A stretch of DNA of 39,384 nucleotides from Deltaproteobacteria bacterium. GTDB lineage: Bacteria > Myxococcota_A > Polyangia > Polyangiales > JADJMO01. Where the stretch lies: assembly GCA_016182965.1 (NCBI GenBank), contig JACPFM010000015.1, positions 1-39,384 of the forward strand. The letters are read 5' to 3'. A model generated the notes under the pieces. The model did not search any database. It was given only the letters and a program-made list of their open reading frames with translations, and was not told the DNA's origin. Positions 16,196-26,368 of this stretch are shown piece by piece (position 1 is the first letter of the stretch; every line of letters starts with the position of its first letter). Both the position numbers and the translations under genes were made by a program.

Positions 16196-16624
16196 TCAGT
16201 GCGGGGAGAGGCCGCCGGGGAGCAGGGCGCACTTCTTCTTGCCGGCCGGCGTCGGCGCGCATCCGCAGTGGTTGAAGTTGCAGTCGGTCGTGCCGCCGCG
16301 GCAGTCCATCGTGCACATGGTGCCGGGCGGGAGCTTGCCGGCGTTGGCGACCGAGGCGCAGCGATCGGGGTGGCAGGTGGCGATCGGTGCGCAGTCGGAG
16401 TCGACGTTGCAGTCGTCGTCGCTGAGCACCGGCGCCTTCACGGCCGCCCCCGGCAGCTCGACGGTCGGGGTCTCGGACGAGGAGGCCACGGGGCTGGGCG
16501 CGCTCGAGGACGGGACGACCGAGACCGAAGGCGCCGGCGCGGGCGTCTTGGGCTCCGGCGTCGCCGACGGACAGGCCATCAGCATCGACATCGACGCTCC
16601 CACGACGAACCACGTTGCGCGCAT
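16196..16624 (-). CDS. Small cysteine-rich lipoprotein
   Basis: The ATG at 16624 begins a lipoprotein signal (RATWFVVGASMSMLMAC) with Cys18 as the likely lipidated residue. A Ser/Pro/Ala linker of about 50 residues follows, then a domain with nine cysteines: DDDCNVDSDCAPIATCHPDRC, then MCTMDCRGG and DCNFNHCGC. The spacing implies disulphides outside the cytoplasm. Proteins of this general make-up (lipobox, Ser/Pro linker, Cys-rich module) are abundant in myxobacteria and mostly uncharacterised. I do not recognise a named family. It lies 80 bases downstream of the thioredoxin-NHL gene start on the same strand, but the intervening distance makes an operon uncertain. Confidence 0.7.
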   Translation of the reverse strand: MRATWFVVGASMSMLMACPSATPEPKTPAPAPSVSVVPSSSAPSPVASSSETPTVELPGAAVKAPVLSDDDCNVDSDCAPIATCHPDRCASVANAGKLPPGTMCTMDCRGGTTDCNFNHCGCAPTPAGKKKCALLPGGLSPH

Positions 16625-16690
16625 CGGTGTCTCTCGCTCGTTGATCGCTCGCGCGCGCTTGGACGACGTCGGGGGCACGCGCTGGCTGGG

Positions 16691-16884
16691 GTCTAGAGTC
16701 TAGAGTCTAGAGTCTAGAGTCGAATCCGGGGGCGTGATCGTCGGCCATCGGCGTTTGGTCGGCCGTGGCGACTGGGTCGAAGGTCGAAGGTCGAGGGAGA
16801 TGAGCGTGGGGCCCGCTCTCGCGTCTCGCGTCTCGTCTCTCCGACTCTAGACTCTAGACTCTAGACTCTAGACTCTAGACTCTA
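16691..16884. repeat. GTC-N4 heptad arrays, TAGA family inverted pair with a GAAG array inside
   Basis: The 333-base gap between the Cys-rich lipoprotein and the sigma-54 activator holds four GTCTAGA units (16691-16718), three GGTCGAA-type units (16775-16795), two GTCTCGC/GTCTCGT units (16823-16836) and six GACTCTA units (16843-16884). The four- and six-unit arrays are reverse complements and can pair over about 28 bases around a 124-base loop. Confidence 0.9.
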
Positions 16885-16957
16885 GACCCTGCGAAGACTC
16901 GGCCACCGCCCACGTCAGTAGACTCTAGACCCCGCGAAGACACGGCCACCGCCCACC

Positions 16958-16961
<4 letters not shown>
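16878..16961. repeat. 41-base tandem duplication at the array edge
   Basis: Positions 16878-16918 and 16921-16961 are the same 41-base sequence with three differences, separated by TA. Both begin GACTCTAGACCC. The second copy carries the stop codon of the sigma-54 activator (TGA, complement of 16958-16960), so the duplicated unit is the gene's 3' edge plus one heptad. Confidence 0.85.
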
Positions 16962-18322
<1,361 letters not shown>

Positions 18323-18385
18323 GGGTACGCAAACCTTTCTAGGCTGCGACCGGCGGAAAGCAAGTCTTCGCCGGCAAGCGCCCGG

Positions 18386-21300
18386 TCAGCCGAGCAGCTT
18401 TTTCATACCCTTCTTCTTGCCCAGGTGACGGACCGGGTTCGCCTTCGGCGCGTGCAAGAGGTCGAGATCCTTCAGCATGCCCTTGGCCTCGCCGTGCGAG
18501 GGGTGGCTCTTCAGGATCTCCTCCAGGCGCGCGCGCGCCTCGTCGAAGCGCCCGGCGGCGCGGAGCGCCCGCGCGTCGAAGATCCGCGGCTCGGCCGCGC
18601 CCTTGTCGGCGGCGCGCGCGATCCAGGCCACGCACGCCTGATGCGCCTCGTCGGGGCGGCCGGCGGCGAACGCGGCGCGCGCCCACGCGGCGGCCGAGGC
18701 GGCGGTGCCGTCCTCCTTGGCGCTGCGCGCGAGGTCGAGCGCGACGTCGGTGTCGCCGGACGCGATGTGCGCATCGATCTGCGCGACGATCTCGGAGGGG
18801 CCCGGCTTGGCCTCGGCCTCCACCGGGGTCGCCAGCATCGGCGCGGGGCTCGACATGGTCGGTGCGGGGGCGAGCTTCGCGACGGCCTTGACCGGCGCAG
18901 GCTTACCGGCCTCGCTCGCCTTCGTCGGCGACTCCTTCTTCTCGGGCACGGCGGCCGACGTCGGGTCGGTCGCCTGCGCGACCATCGGCGCGGCCGGCGC
19001 GATCTCCGGCTTCGCCGCCGGCTTGGAGTCGAGGCGCGCGTGCACGAAGGGCGCCACGCGCTGGACCAGCCGGGCGAGGTCCTCGCGCTCGAGCGGCTTG
19101 TGGCCCGTGCCGACGAAGGCGGCGATCGCGGCGCTCGCCAGCGCGGCGAACACCATGGGCCCGAACACGCGACGGCGACGCGGACGGTCGATCTTCGCCG
19201 TGCCGTCGACCGCCTCGGCCTCCTCGACGCCCGGGTCGAGGACGATGTCGAGCGAGCCGTCGTCCTCCGACGCGTGTCCGTGCGGCGCGACCTCGAACGC
19301 GCGCCGTCCGTGCGGCGCGACAGGCGCCTCGCGCCGGGCGCGGACCGTCATCGCGCCGGGCGCCGCCGACTCGACGAAGAAGCCGCCGTAGCAGGCCTCC
19401 TCGAGCGCCTCGCGCATCTCGCCGGCGTCGTGGAACCGGGCGCCGCGATCCTTGGCGAGCGCCTTCATGACCACGCGCTCGACCGCCTCGGGGATGCCAC
19501 GCTGCGGCGCCGCCTCGCGCGGGGGACGCACGTCGTCGCGCAGGTGACAGGACATCATCAGGATGGGCGAGGGCGCGTCGAACGGCATCCGGCCGGTGAG
19601 CATCTCGTAGAGCACGCAGCCGAGCGCGTAGATGTCCGCGCGTCCGTCGACGTCGGCGCCGGTGACCTGCTCGGGGGCCATCGTCTCGGGGGTGCCGAAG
19701 ACCGCGCCGGCCTTGGAGAGGTTCGGATCGTCGTAGCCGTGCGCCTCGGTCGCCGACGGCGGCGCCCCGCCGCCGCGGAGCTCCTTGGCGACGCCGAAAT
19801 CGAGCAGCTTGAGGCCGACCTCGGCGAACGACGCCGGGCGGCGGCCGGCGAACGTGAGGAACAGGTTCGCGGGCTTGAGATCGCGGTGCACCAGGCCGGC
19901 GCTGTGCGCCGCCTCGAGCGCGCGGCAGGTCTTGATCGCGAGCTCGCACGCGTCGCGCCAGTCGATGCCCTTCTCGCGATCGAGGAACGCGTCGAGCGCC
20001 TCGCCCTCGAGCCGCTCCATCACGAAGAAGAGGCGCCCGCCCCACTCGCTGTCCTCGGCCACGCCGGCGGTCTGACCGAAGTCGTACACCTGCACCAGGT
20101 TCGGGTGCGTCAGCGACGCGATGGCGCGCGCCTCGCGGCGGAACCGCGCGACGAACTCCGGCGACTGCGAGTGCCGCGCCTGCAGCAGCTTGACCGCGAC
20201 CTTGCGCCCGAGGTCGACGTGCTCGGCCTCGTACACCACGCCCATCGCGCCCTCGCCGAGGCGGCGGATCAGGCGGTAGCGCGTGCCGGGGAGGCCGTCG
20301 GGGATCTGGGTGAGCGGCTCCGGCGTGACGTCGCGCTTCCTTCCGGGCGTCGACGGCGAGAGCTCGGCGAGCTCGGTCGCGAGCACGCGGCGCGCCTTGG
20401 CGACGAGGCGCGTGAACTCCACGCGCGAGGCGGCCGGCTCGGTCGGATAGAGCCGCGCGAGCATCGCCTTGACGCGGGCGCGCACCCCGCGCTCCTCGAC
20501 CGGACGACGGGGCGCGCTCGAAAGCAGGTTCGCGAGCGCCTGCGCGGCGTCGCGGGCGCGACCGCAGCGCGCCGAGGCGACGGGCTCGGTCAGCCAGCCG
20601 ACGATCCGATCGAGCTCCGCCGGGACGGGCCCGTCGCCGAGCTGGTCGAGGACCGGATCGTTGCCGAGCTTCGCGGGGCGCAGCTTGCCGCTGGTGACCG
20701 CCGCGACGTGGTCGGCGGGATCGCCCTCGAGGAAGCGGCGCCCGCCGGCGAGCTCCCACAGCATGACGCCGAGCGCGTAGACGTCCGCGCGCGCCGTCGC
20801 CGAGTCGCCACGCGCGACCTCGGGGGCCACGTACCCGGGCTTCGCCAGCACGGTGCCCGACACGGTGTGGCAGCGGCGGTTGTCGCCGCGCGCGGTGCCG
20901 AAGTCGATCAGCTTCACGTCGCCCGAGAAGCCGACCATCACGTTCTGCGGGGACAGATCGCGGTGCACGATGCCGAGCGGCGCGCCGTCCGGACCGGTGC
21001 GCTCGTGGCAGTGCGAGAGCGCCGACGCGATCTCGAGCGTCACCGCCACCGCGTCGGCCCACGGCAGGGGCTTGCCGAGGCGCGACAGCCGCGAGCGGAC
21101 GTCGGCGAGCGAGCGGCCCTCGACGTACTCGACGACGACGTAGGGATCGCCGTGCTCGTCGACCGACGCCTCGATGATGCGGGCGACGCCCGGATCGTCG
21201 AGCTGCGACTGCACGCGCGCCTCGTCGAGGAACCGCGCGTGGAACGACGGATCGGTGCGGTACTCGCGGCGGATGCGCTTGACCACCACCGGCCGCTCCG

Positions 21301-21484
21301 CGCCTTCGATGCCGATCGTGGTGGCGAGGAAGACCTCGCCCATCCCGCCGCGCACCATGAGGCGCAGCAGCGCGTAGTGTCCGAGCAGCCGCGGCAGCAC
21401 GTCGGCTTGCTCCGATGCGTGCGCGTTCGTCGACGGGGTGCCCGGGCGGCTCTTCTCGGCGATGGTCGCGGCTGCGTTGCTCAT
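18386..21484 (-). CDS. Tandem double Ser/Thr protein kinase, membrane-anchored, with TPR-like tail
   Basis: The 1032-residue protein carries two complete Hanks-type kinase domains. Kinase 1 (about 37-320) has RGGMGEV, K69, HRDLSPQN (174-181), DFG (194-196) and APE. Kinase 2 (about 403-695) has GEGAMGVVYEAE, K432, HRDLKPAN (533-540), DFG (562-564) and APE. All catalytic residues are present in both, so both could be active. A single membrane segment (about 774-793, VFGPMVFAALASAAIAAFVG) is followed by a Pro/Ala/Lys-rich linker and a TPR-like helical region. Kinases are therefore cytoplasmic and the tail periplasmic. The ATG at 21484 was chosen over an upstream one lacking a ribosome site. It is probably transcribed with the downstream sigma-54 activator. 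Confidence 0.88.
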   Translation of the reverse strand: MSNAAATIAEKSRPGTPSTNAHASEQADVLPRLLGHYALLRLMVRGGMGEVFLATTIGIEGAERPVVVKRIRREYRTDPSFHARFLDEARVQSQLDDPGVARIIEASVDEHGDPYVVVEYVEGRSLADVRSRLSRLGKPLPWADAVAVTLEIASALSHCHERTGPDGAPLGIVHRDLSPQNVMVGFSGDVKLIDFGTARGDNRRCHTVSGTVLAKPGYVAPEVARGDSATARADVYALGVMLWELAGGRRFLEGDPADHVAAVTSGKLRPAKLGNDPVLDQLGDGPVPAELDRIVGWLTEPVASARCGRARDAAQALANLLSSAPRRPVEERGVRARVKAMLARLYPTEPAASRVEFTRLVAKARRVLATELAELSPSTPGRKRDVTPEPLTQIPDGLPGTRYRLIRRLGEGAMGVVYEAEHVDLGRKVAVKLLQARHSQSPEFVARFRREARAIASLTHPNLVQVYDFGQTAGVAEDSEWGGRLFFVMERLEGEALDAFLDREKGIDWRDACELAIKTCRALEAAHSAGLVHRDLKPANLFLTFAGRRPASFAEVGLKLLDFGVAKELRGGGAPPSATEAHGYDDPNLSKAGAVFGTPETMAPEQVTGADVDGRADIYALGCVLYEMLTGRMPFDAPSPILMMSCHLRDDVRPPREAAPQRGIPEAVERVVMKALAKDRGARFHDAGEMREALEEACYGGFFVESAAPGAMTVRARREAPVAPHGRRAFEVAPHGHASEDDGSLDIVLDPGVEEAEAVDGTAKIDRPRRRRVFGPMVFAALASAAIAAFVGTGHKPLEREDLARLVQRVAPFVHARLDSKPAAKPEIAPAAPMVAQATDPTSAAVPEKKESPTKASEAGKPAPVKAVAKLAPAPTMSSPAPMLATPVEAEAKPGPSEIVAQIDAHIASGDTDVALDLARSAKEDGTAASAAAWARAAFAAGRPDEAHQACVAWIARAADKGAAEPRIFDARALRAAGRFDEARARLEEILKSHPSHGEAKGMLKDLDLLHAPKANPVRHLGKKKGMKKLLG

Positions 21485-21713
21485 GGGCCGAAGGTGACGA
21501 TGTAGGTGCGCCGCGTACAACTTTTCGATGTCGATTGTTCGCCCGGTGATCGCGGTTCATGGCAGCGGCCCCGCAGCCACACCTCGAATCAACCTCTGAG
21601 AACGGTGTTCAACCCACCGACATCAAACATCTTTCACCGCACATGGGCGCCCGTGTCGAATCTGGACACGAGAAGCGTGCGGAGCCTCCCGATCTTCTTC
21701 TATCGTCGAGCGA

Positions 21714-23180
21714 ATGACGGTCTGCCCCTGGTGCAAGGCGAGGTATCCGTCGTCGAGCAAGGTCTGCCTCAAGTGCGGGAAGGCCGCTGCGGATCATCCG
21801 TCGGTGACCGGCCGCACCGTGGGTGACGAGTTCGGTGACGACGAGATCGCCGACGCCCCCGCGCTCGATCTCGACATCTCCACGTCACGCGCCACGCCCG
21901 GCATGCCGACGAGCCAGCCGCTCGGCCGCGAGGTGGACGACGGCTTCGGCGACGACGACGACGCGGGCCAAGCGCCGCACGCGGCGCTCGATCTCGATCT
22001 GCGCGCGCCCGGCAGCGAGGCGCCGTCTCCCATGCCGAAGGAGGAGGAGCCGAAGAAGAAGCGCGAGATCGTCACCGTCCAGAAGCCGAGCGACGAGATC
22101 GAGATCGATCCCTACGAGGTGAGGATCCTCGCCGACTACGGCGCCGATCCGAAGTCGATCGTCGAGACGATCCCCTACGCCCTGCGCGTGGTGAAGCGGC
22201 AGCACGAGCTGAAGAAGGCGCTCGAGCGGGTGCGCGGATCGATCAAGGAGGCGGAGGCGAAACGCGACGAGCGGCTCGTCGAGCTCGGCACGCTGCTGCG
22301 TCCGGTGATCGCCGGCAACCCGGACTTCGCCAGCTTCGGCGCAACGATCCAGCACGCCGAGAAGACGGTGCAGGAGCGCGAGGCCGCGCTGGCCGAGACC
22401 AACGCGGCGTTTCGCGACAAGGCGGCCGCGCTCGACGCGGAGATCGCCGGCTTCGAGCCGCAGCTGAACGCCGCGAAGACGGAGGTCGCCGCCAAGACGA
22501 AGGCGTTCGACGACGCCGACCTGCTCCGCAAGAAGCACGAGGCTCGCCGCAAGCGCGTCGAGATCGACGTCCGCGCCGCGCAGGCGAAGCTCGCCGCCAT
22601 CGAGACGCCCGCGCCCGATCGCGCGCAGGCGCAGGCGCTGATCGCCGCGGCCAACCAGGAGCGCGAGACGCGCGCCGCGGAGGAGAAGATCGCGACGCAG
22701 GCCGCGCAGCGCGCCGAGGGCGAGCTCGCGACCGCGCGGGCGGTGCTTCATGGCCTCGAGACGCAGGTCGAGGCTCTGCGCAACAAGCGGCGCTCGCTCG
22801 AGCAGGAGTTCTCGCGGGCAGGGGCGGTCCGCACCGAGGGCGTCCAGGCGGCGTCGAAGGAGCTGCGCGGCGTGCTCCTCGAGATCGGCCGCAAGACCTG
22901 GAAGGGCGGCCCCGACGCGCCCGGCGCCGACATGCGCCGCAAGGGCGTGGCCGACGCGATGGCTCAGGTGAAGAAGCTGCAGATCGACCTCGAGAAGCAC
23001 GTCCGTGCGCTCGGCGCCGCCGACCAGAGCAGCGTCCGCAAGGGCCTCGCGATCCTCGGCGCCGCGGTGTTCCTGGTCATCGGCCTCTTCGTCGCCTGGC
23101 GCGCGCTGCGCTCGAACCCCTACCGGCCGCCGGATCAGCAGCCGAAGTCGATGATCGTGCATCCCTCGCATCGGGCATGA
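21714..23180 (+). CDS. Zinc-ribbon, coiled-coil, C-terminally anchored membrane protein
   Basis: The N-terminus is a zinc ribbon with C4, C7, C18 and C21 (CPWCKARYPSSSKVCLKC). A low-complexity Asp-rich region follows, then a long coiled coil (about 150-440; heptad-like ERVRGSIKEAEAKRDERL and similar). A single C-terminal membrane segment (RKGLAILGAAVFLVIGLFVA) and a short tail end the protein. It therefore looks like a tail-anchored scaffold, with most of the protein in the cytoplasm. No known family is recognised. A TATCGT hexamer ends seven bases before the ATG, compatible with a leaderless transcript. Its stop overlaps the trpF start by four bases (ATGA). Confidence 0.75.
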   Translation: MTVCPWCKARYPSSSKVCLKCGKAAADHPSVTGRTVGDEFGDDEIADAPALDLDISTSRATPGMPTSQPLGREVDDGFGDDDDAGQAPHAALDLDLRAPGSEAPSPMPKEEEPKKKREIVTVQKPSDEIEIDPYEVRILADYGADPKSIVETIPYALRVVKRQHELKKALERVRGSIKEAEAKRDERLVELGTLLRPVIAGNPDFASFGATIQHAEKTVQEREAALAETNAAFRDKAAALDAEIAGFEPQLNAAKTEVAAKTKAFDDADLLRKKHEARRKRVEIDVRAAQAKLAAIETPAPDRAQAQALIAAANQERETRAAEEKIATQAAQRAEGELATARAVLHGLETQVEALRNKRRSLEQEFSRAGAVRTEGVQAASKELRGVLLEIGRKTWKGGPDAPGADMRRKGVADAMAQVKKLQIDLEKHVRALGAADQSSVRKGLAILGAAVFLVIGLFVAWRALRSNPYRPPDQQPKSMIVHPSHRA

Positions 23181-23833
23181 CCCCGATGAACGTGCATGTG
23201 AAGGTCTGCGGCGTCACCAACGTCGAGGATGCGACGGAATGCGTCGCGCTCGGGGTGTCGGCGATCGGTCTCAACTTCGTACCCAGCAGCCCCCGGCGCG
23301 TCGACGTCGAGACCGCGCGGGCCATCGCGGAGGCCGTGGGCGACCGCGCGCTGATCGTCGGCGTCGTGGCCGACCTCGACGTCGACGCGATGAAGCGACT
23401 GCGCGACGAGGCGCGCCTCGGGTGCCTGCAGCTGCACGGCGACGAGCCGCCCGAAGCCCTCGAGGCGCTGCTTCCCCACGCGTACAAGGCGCTTCGCGTG
23501 GCCGATGCGGCCGACGTGGCGCGAGCCGACGAGTTCCCGGGCGAGCACCTGCTCGTCGACGCGAAGGTCGCCGGCGCGCTCGGCGGAACCGGCGTCCGCG
23601 TCGACCCGGCGCTGGTGGTCGAGCTCGCGCGGCGCCGGAAGCTGACGCTCGCCGGCGGCCTGCGACCGGACAACATCGCCGCGGCGATCGCGACCGTACG
23701 GCCCTTCGCCGTCGACGTGGCGAGCGGCGTCGAGCGCGCGGCCGAGCCCCGCCGCAAGGATCTCCGCCTGGTCGAGGAGCTGCTCGCCGAGGTGCGGCGG
23801 GCGGCGAGGGACTTTTCTTCCTCGGGTTTTTGA
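23177..23833 (+). CDS. trpF: Phosphoribosylanthranilate isomerase
   Basis: TrpF catalyses the Amadori rearrangement of N-(5'-phosphoribosyl)anthranilate in tryptophan synthesis. The TIM-barrel signatures are in order: VKVCGVT with the catalytic cysteine, LQLHGDE, LLVDA with the catalytic aspartate, GGTG, LAGGL and the final phosphate-binding VDVASGVE. Length (218 residues) is normal. The start ATG overlaps the stop of the upstream coiled-coil gene; an ATG three codons later is an alternative. No other trp gene is nearby, so trpF is uncoupled from a tryptophan operon here. Confidence 0.93.
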   Translation: MTPMNVHVKVCGVTNVEDATECVALGVSAIGLNFVPSSPRRVDVETARAIAEAVGDRALIVGVVADLDVDAMKRLRDEARLGCLQLHGDEPPEALEALLPHAYKALRVADAADVARADEFPGEHLLVDAKVAGALGGTGVRVDPALVVELARRRKLTLAGGLRPDNIAAAIATVRPFAVDVASGVERAAEPRRKDLRLVEELLAEVRRAARDFSSSGF

Positions 23834-23858
23834 CCCTCCTTCCCGCACCATCTACGGT
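23830..23858 (+). promoter_or_regulatory. Candidate promoter of the cyclic-nucleotide-binding gene
   Basis: TTGACC (23830-23835) and TACGGT (23853-23858) are 17 bases apart. Transcription would begin about one to three bases before the ATG at 23868, suggesting a leaderless or nearly leaderless message. The -35 overlaps the 3' end of trpF. Confidence 0.5.
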
Positions 23859-23867
23859 TGGGCAGGT

Positions 23868-24533
23868 ATGACGACGGAAGGCGCGCTCGCGCGGTTCAGC
23901 CGCGAGCTCCCGGCGGGCTCGATCCTCTTCCGCGAAGGCGAGAGGGGCGAGGAGATGTTCGTCATCCAGTCGGGGCAGGTGCGCATCGTCAAGCGCGTCG
24001 CCAACGGCGACAAGGTCCTCGCCACGCTCGGACCGGGTGAGTTCCTCGGCGAGATGGCCATCCTGAACAGCAAGCCGCGCACGGCGACCGCCCAGGTCAC
24101 CGACGACGGCCCCGCGCGCGTGCTCGCCATCGACGCCAAGCGCTTCGAGCACATGATCGCGAACAACCGCGAGATCGTGCTGCGCCTGATCAAGAAGCTG
24201 GCCGCGCGCCTCGACAGCGCCGACGCGCTCATCGAGATCCTGATGCACAAGGACCCGAAGGCGCGCGTGGTGCGCGCGCTCGCGCGGCACGCCGAGTCGT
24301 TCGGGCAGCCCACGCCGCAGGGCGTGCGCGTGCTGCTCGACGCCGACGATCTCGCCGCTCAGGTGAACGTCGACGCGGCGCAGACCGCCGACGTGCTGTC
24401 GCGGCTGCGACGCGTGCGGGTCATCTCGGTCGAGGCCGACGGGAAGATCCTGGTGCACGATCTCGATCGCCTCTTCGACTTCCTCGAGTTCCTCGAGATG
24501 CCGCAGAAGTTCGGCGGCGAAACGAGCGCCTGA
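23868..24533 (+). CDS. Cyclic-nucleotide-binding (CRP/FNR-like) protein
   Basis: Residues about 14-125 form a cNMP-binding beta-barrel: GSILFREGERGEEMFVIQSG, then the phosphate-binding cassette GEFLGEMAILNSKPRTATAQ. The cassette keeps the Glu and Arg that hold cAMP or cGMP ribose and phosphate. The rest is a long helix and a divergent winged-helix-like domain (DLAAQVNVDAAQTADVLSRL, then RVRVISVEADGKILVHD), so DNA binding is probable. At 221 residues it has CRP-like length. One base separates its stop from the next gene, a class II cyclic-nucleotide phosphodiesterase, which suggests that the receptor and its signal-degrading enzyme are made together. Confidence 0.85.
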   Translation: MTTEGALARFSRELPAGSILFREGERGEEMFVIQSGQVRIVKRVANGDKVLATLGPGEFLGEMAILNSKPRTATAQVTDDGPARVLAIDAKRFEHMIANNREIVLRLIKKLAARLDSADALIEILMHKDPKARVVRALARHAESFGQPTPQGVRVLLDADDLAAQVNVDAAQTADVLSRLRRVRVISVEADGKILVHDLDRLFDFLEFLEMPQKFGGETSA

Positions 24534-24534
24534 C

Positions 24535-25323
24535 ATGGACCTTCGCGTCGTCGGCTGTCACGGCGGGGAAACCCCCAAGCACCGGACGAGCGGCTTCCTG
24601 CTCCGCGCAGGGCGCCGCACCATCGCGATCGACGCCGGCTGCCTGACCAGCGGTCTCACGCTGAAGGAGCAGGCGAGCCTCGACGCGGTGCTCGTGTCGC
24701 ACGGGCACATGGACCACCTGCGCGATCTCGCGACGCTCGCCGACAACCGCGCTCAGAACGGCGCGGCGCCCCTGGTGGTCGCGAGCTGCGCGCAGACCAT
24801 CTCCATCCTGAAGCAGCACTTCTTCAACGGCCTCTTGTGGCCGGACTTCGCCAAGATCCCGAGCGAGGCCCAGCCGACGATCGCCTATCAGGTGCTCGAG
24901 CCCGAAGTGGTCACCGAGGTCGCCGGGTTCGAGGTGCAGGCGATCATGGTGAGCCACACCATCGACTCGTGCGCGTTCCTCGTCCGCAGGCGGGGCGGCG
25001 AGGGCGGGGCGATCGCCTACTCCGGCGACACCGGCCCGACCGATCGGCTGTGGGAGATCCTCAACGAGGCGCCCGACCTCCGGACGATGCTCATGGAGGT
25101 CAGCTTCCCCAACGAGCAGCAGAGGCTCGCGACGATCAGCGGCCACCACACGCCGGACTCGCTCGGGCGCGAGCTGCTCAAGCTCGATCGGCGCAAGGAC
25201 GTGCCGATGCTGCTCTACCACATCAAGCCGACGTTCGAGCGCACGGTGGAGCGCGAGCTCGCGAAGATCAAGAACGGCTGCGAGCTGCAGGTGCTGCGGC
25301 TCGGCGACGAGTTCGACCTCTGA
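24535..25323 (+). CDS. Class II 3',5'-cyclic-nucleotide phosphodiesterase (metallo-beta-lactamase fold)
   Basis: The enzyme should hydrolyse cAMP or cGMP to the 5'-monophosphate. The metal site is SHGHMDHL (residues 55-62, H56, H58, D60, H61), with SH at MVSHTIDS and the GDTGPTDRLW motif supplying later ligands. EVSFPNEQQRLA followed by SGHHTP is characteristic of the PDE1/CpdP class II family and separates it from ordinary metallo-beta-lactamases. Length (262 residues) suits the bacterial family; no signal peptide is visible, so it acts in the cytoplasm. It follows the cyclic-nucleotide-binding gene by one base and converges with the MEMO gene. Confidence 0.82.
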   Translation: MDLRVVGCHGGETPKHRTSGFLLRAGRRTIAIDAGCLTSGLTLKEQASLDAVLVSHGHMDHLRDLATLADNRAQNGAAPLVVASCAQTISILKQHFFNGLLWPDFAKIPSEAQPTIAYQVLEPEVVTEVAGFEVQAIMVSHTIDSCAFLVRRRGGEGGAIAYSGDTGPTDRLWEILNEAPDLRTMLMEVSFPNEQQRLATISGHHTPDSLGRELLKLDRRKDVPMLLYHIKPTFERTVERELAKIKNGCELQVLRLGDEFDL

Positions 25324-25329
25324 CGGAGG

Positions 25330-26253
25330 TCAACGCCGCGCGTAGAAGACGCTCGCCCAGGCGACCACCGCGCGCGCGTCGGCGTCGACGTCGCCGCTGG
25401 AGGCGCGCCCGACGACCTCGCCGGGCTCGGCGCCGAGCGCGCGCATGGCGTGCACGAACGTGAGCAGCGCGCCGAGGCCGCAGGTCTCGACGATCGGCGT
25501 TCGGCCGTCGAGGCGGCCGCGGAACGCGTCGACCAGGGCCTCCTCGTCGAGCGCGCGCGTCGCCTCGACGATCGGATCGGAGGCGCGCGCCACGTCGCTC
25601 GGCGGCACGTAGTGCGCGATGTCGCTCGTGGCGACCAGGGTGACGCCGCCGCCGCGACCGACGATCGCGTCGCCGATGGCCGCGCCCATGCGGGCCGCGC
25701 CCGCGGCGGAGACGTCGTGGATGGCGATGGGGACCAGCGACAGGCGCGGCTGCCGCGCGGCGAGCAGCGGCAGCAGATCCTCGACGGCGTGATCGCCGGC
25801 GAAGACCTCGGGCGCCTCGGCGAACCCGCCGAGCGCGCGGATGGACTCGGCGAGCGGCTCCTCGATGGGCACGTGGGCGCCGGGCAGCGCGAACGCGCCG
25901 TCGCAGATGATCGCCGAGCGCGGGCCGCGACCTTCGTGGTTGGGACCGAGGATGACGACCGTCTCTTCGACCGTGCCGCGGGCGATCGCGCGGGCGACGA
26001 GCGGACCGACGAACCGCCACGGGCCGTGCGGCAGCACCAGTCCGGCGGTCCGCGGCAGGCCGGCGCGCGGCGCGCCGAGCAGCGCCTCGGCCATGCGCTT
26101 GAGGTCTCCCGGATCGGCCGGATAGTGCGCGCCGGCGAACCGCGGCGGCCGAACCCGGGCGACGATGGGCGGCGGTCGGACGGACCCGCCGTCGAGGCTG
26201 TCGCGCATGCCGATGTCGTCCGGTCCGACCATGCTGGCGCCGCGACTGTACAC
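25330..26253 (-). CDS. MEMO-family protein (AmmeMemoRadiSam system protein B)
   Basis: MEMO proteins resemble extradiol dioxygenases and bind a metal (iron, or copper in the human homologue). Their bacterial function is unsettled. The diagnostic blocks are here: FAGAHYPADPGDLKRM, PHGPWRFVGP (the usual PHAGY is altered to PHGPW), VVILGPNHEG, GDHAVEDLLPLL and TSDIAHY. No AMMECR1 or radical-SAM gene follows, so the AmmeMemoRadiSam trio is not complete in view. The GTG at 26253 is preceded by AGGGG five bases upstream; an ATG at 26232 would trim seven residues. A Fur/Zur-like palindrome lies 38 bases upstream. Confidence 0.85.
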   Translation of the reverse strand: MYSRGASMVGPDDIGMRDSLDGGSVRPPPIVARVRPPRFAGAHYPADPGDLKRMAEALLGAPRAGLPRTAGLVLPHGPWRFVGPLVARAIARGTVEETVVILGPNHEGRGPRSAIICDGAFALPGAHVPIEEPLAESIRALGGFAEAPEVFAGDHAVEDLLPLLAARQPRLSLVPIAIHDVSAAGAARMGAAIGDAIVGRGGGVTLVATSDIAHYVPPSDVARASDPIVEATRALDEEALVDAFRGRLDGRTPIVETCGLGALLTFVHAMRALGAEPGEVVGRASSGDVDADARAVVAWASVFYARR

Positions 26254-26290
26254 GAAAACCCCTGGATCGCGCGCCCACCGCGCGAGTTTA

Positions 26291-26306
26291 CATAATGATG
26301 ATTATG
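26291..26306. promoter_or_regulatory. AT-rich operator-like palindrome (Fur-family style)
   Basis: CATAATGATGATTATG has perfect six-base arms (CATAAT/ATTATG) around GATG. It is one of the few AT-rich spots in the window. On the complementary strand a TATGTA -10-like hexamer overlaps it. It lies 38 bases upstream of the MEMO gene. The shape recalls Fur/Zur sites. Confidence 0.4.
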
Positions 26307-26368
26307 CGCAGTTCGCATGGTGGGTCGGATCGGGGTTTCCCGGTCCGGCGGCCTGGCGCCCCGGCCGG

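Noticed and set aside
16691..16884. Regular repeats that might be a CRISPR array.
   Set aside because: Units are 7 bases in direct contact with no spacers of constant length, and no cas gene is nearby.
21560..21575. TGGCAGCGGCCCCGCA as a sigma-54 promoter before the zinc-ribbon gene, next to a sigma-54 activator.
   Set aside because: GG and GC spacing fits, but TT of the -12 element is CC and such matches are frequent in DNA this rich in GC.
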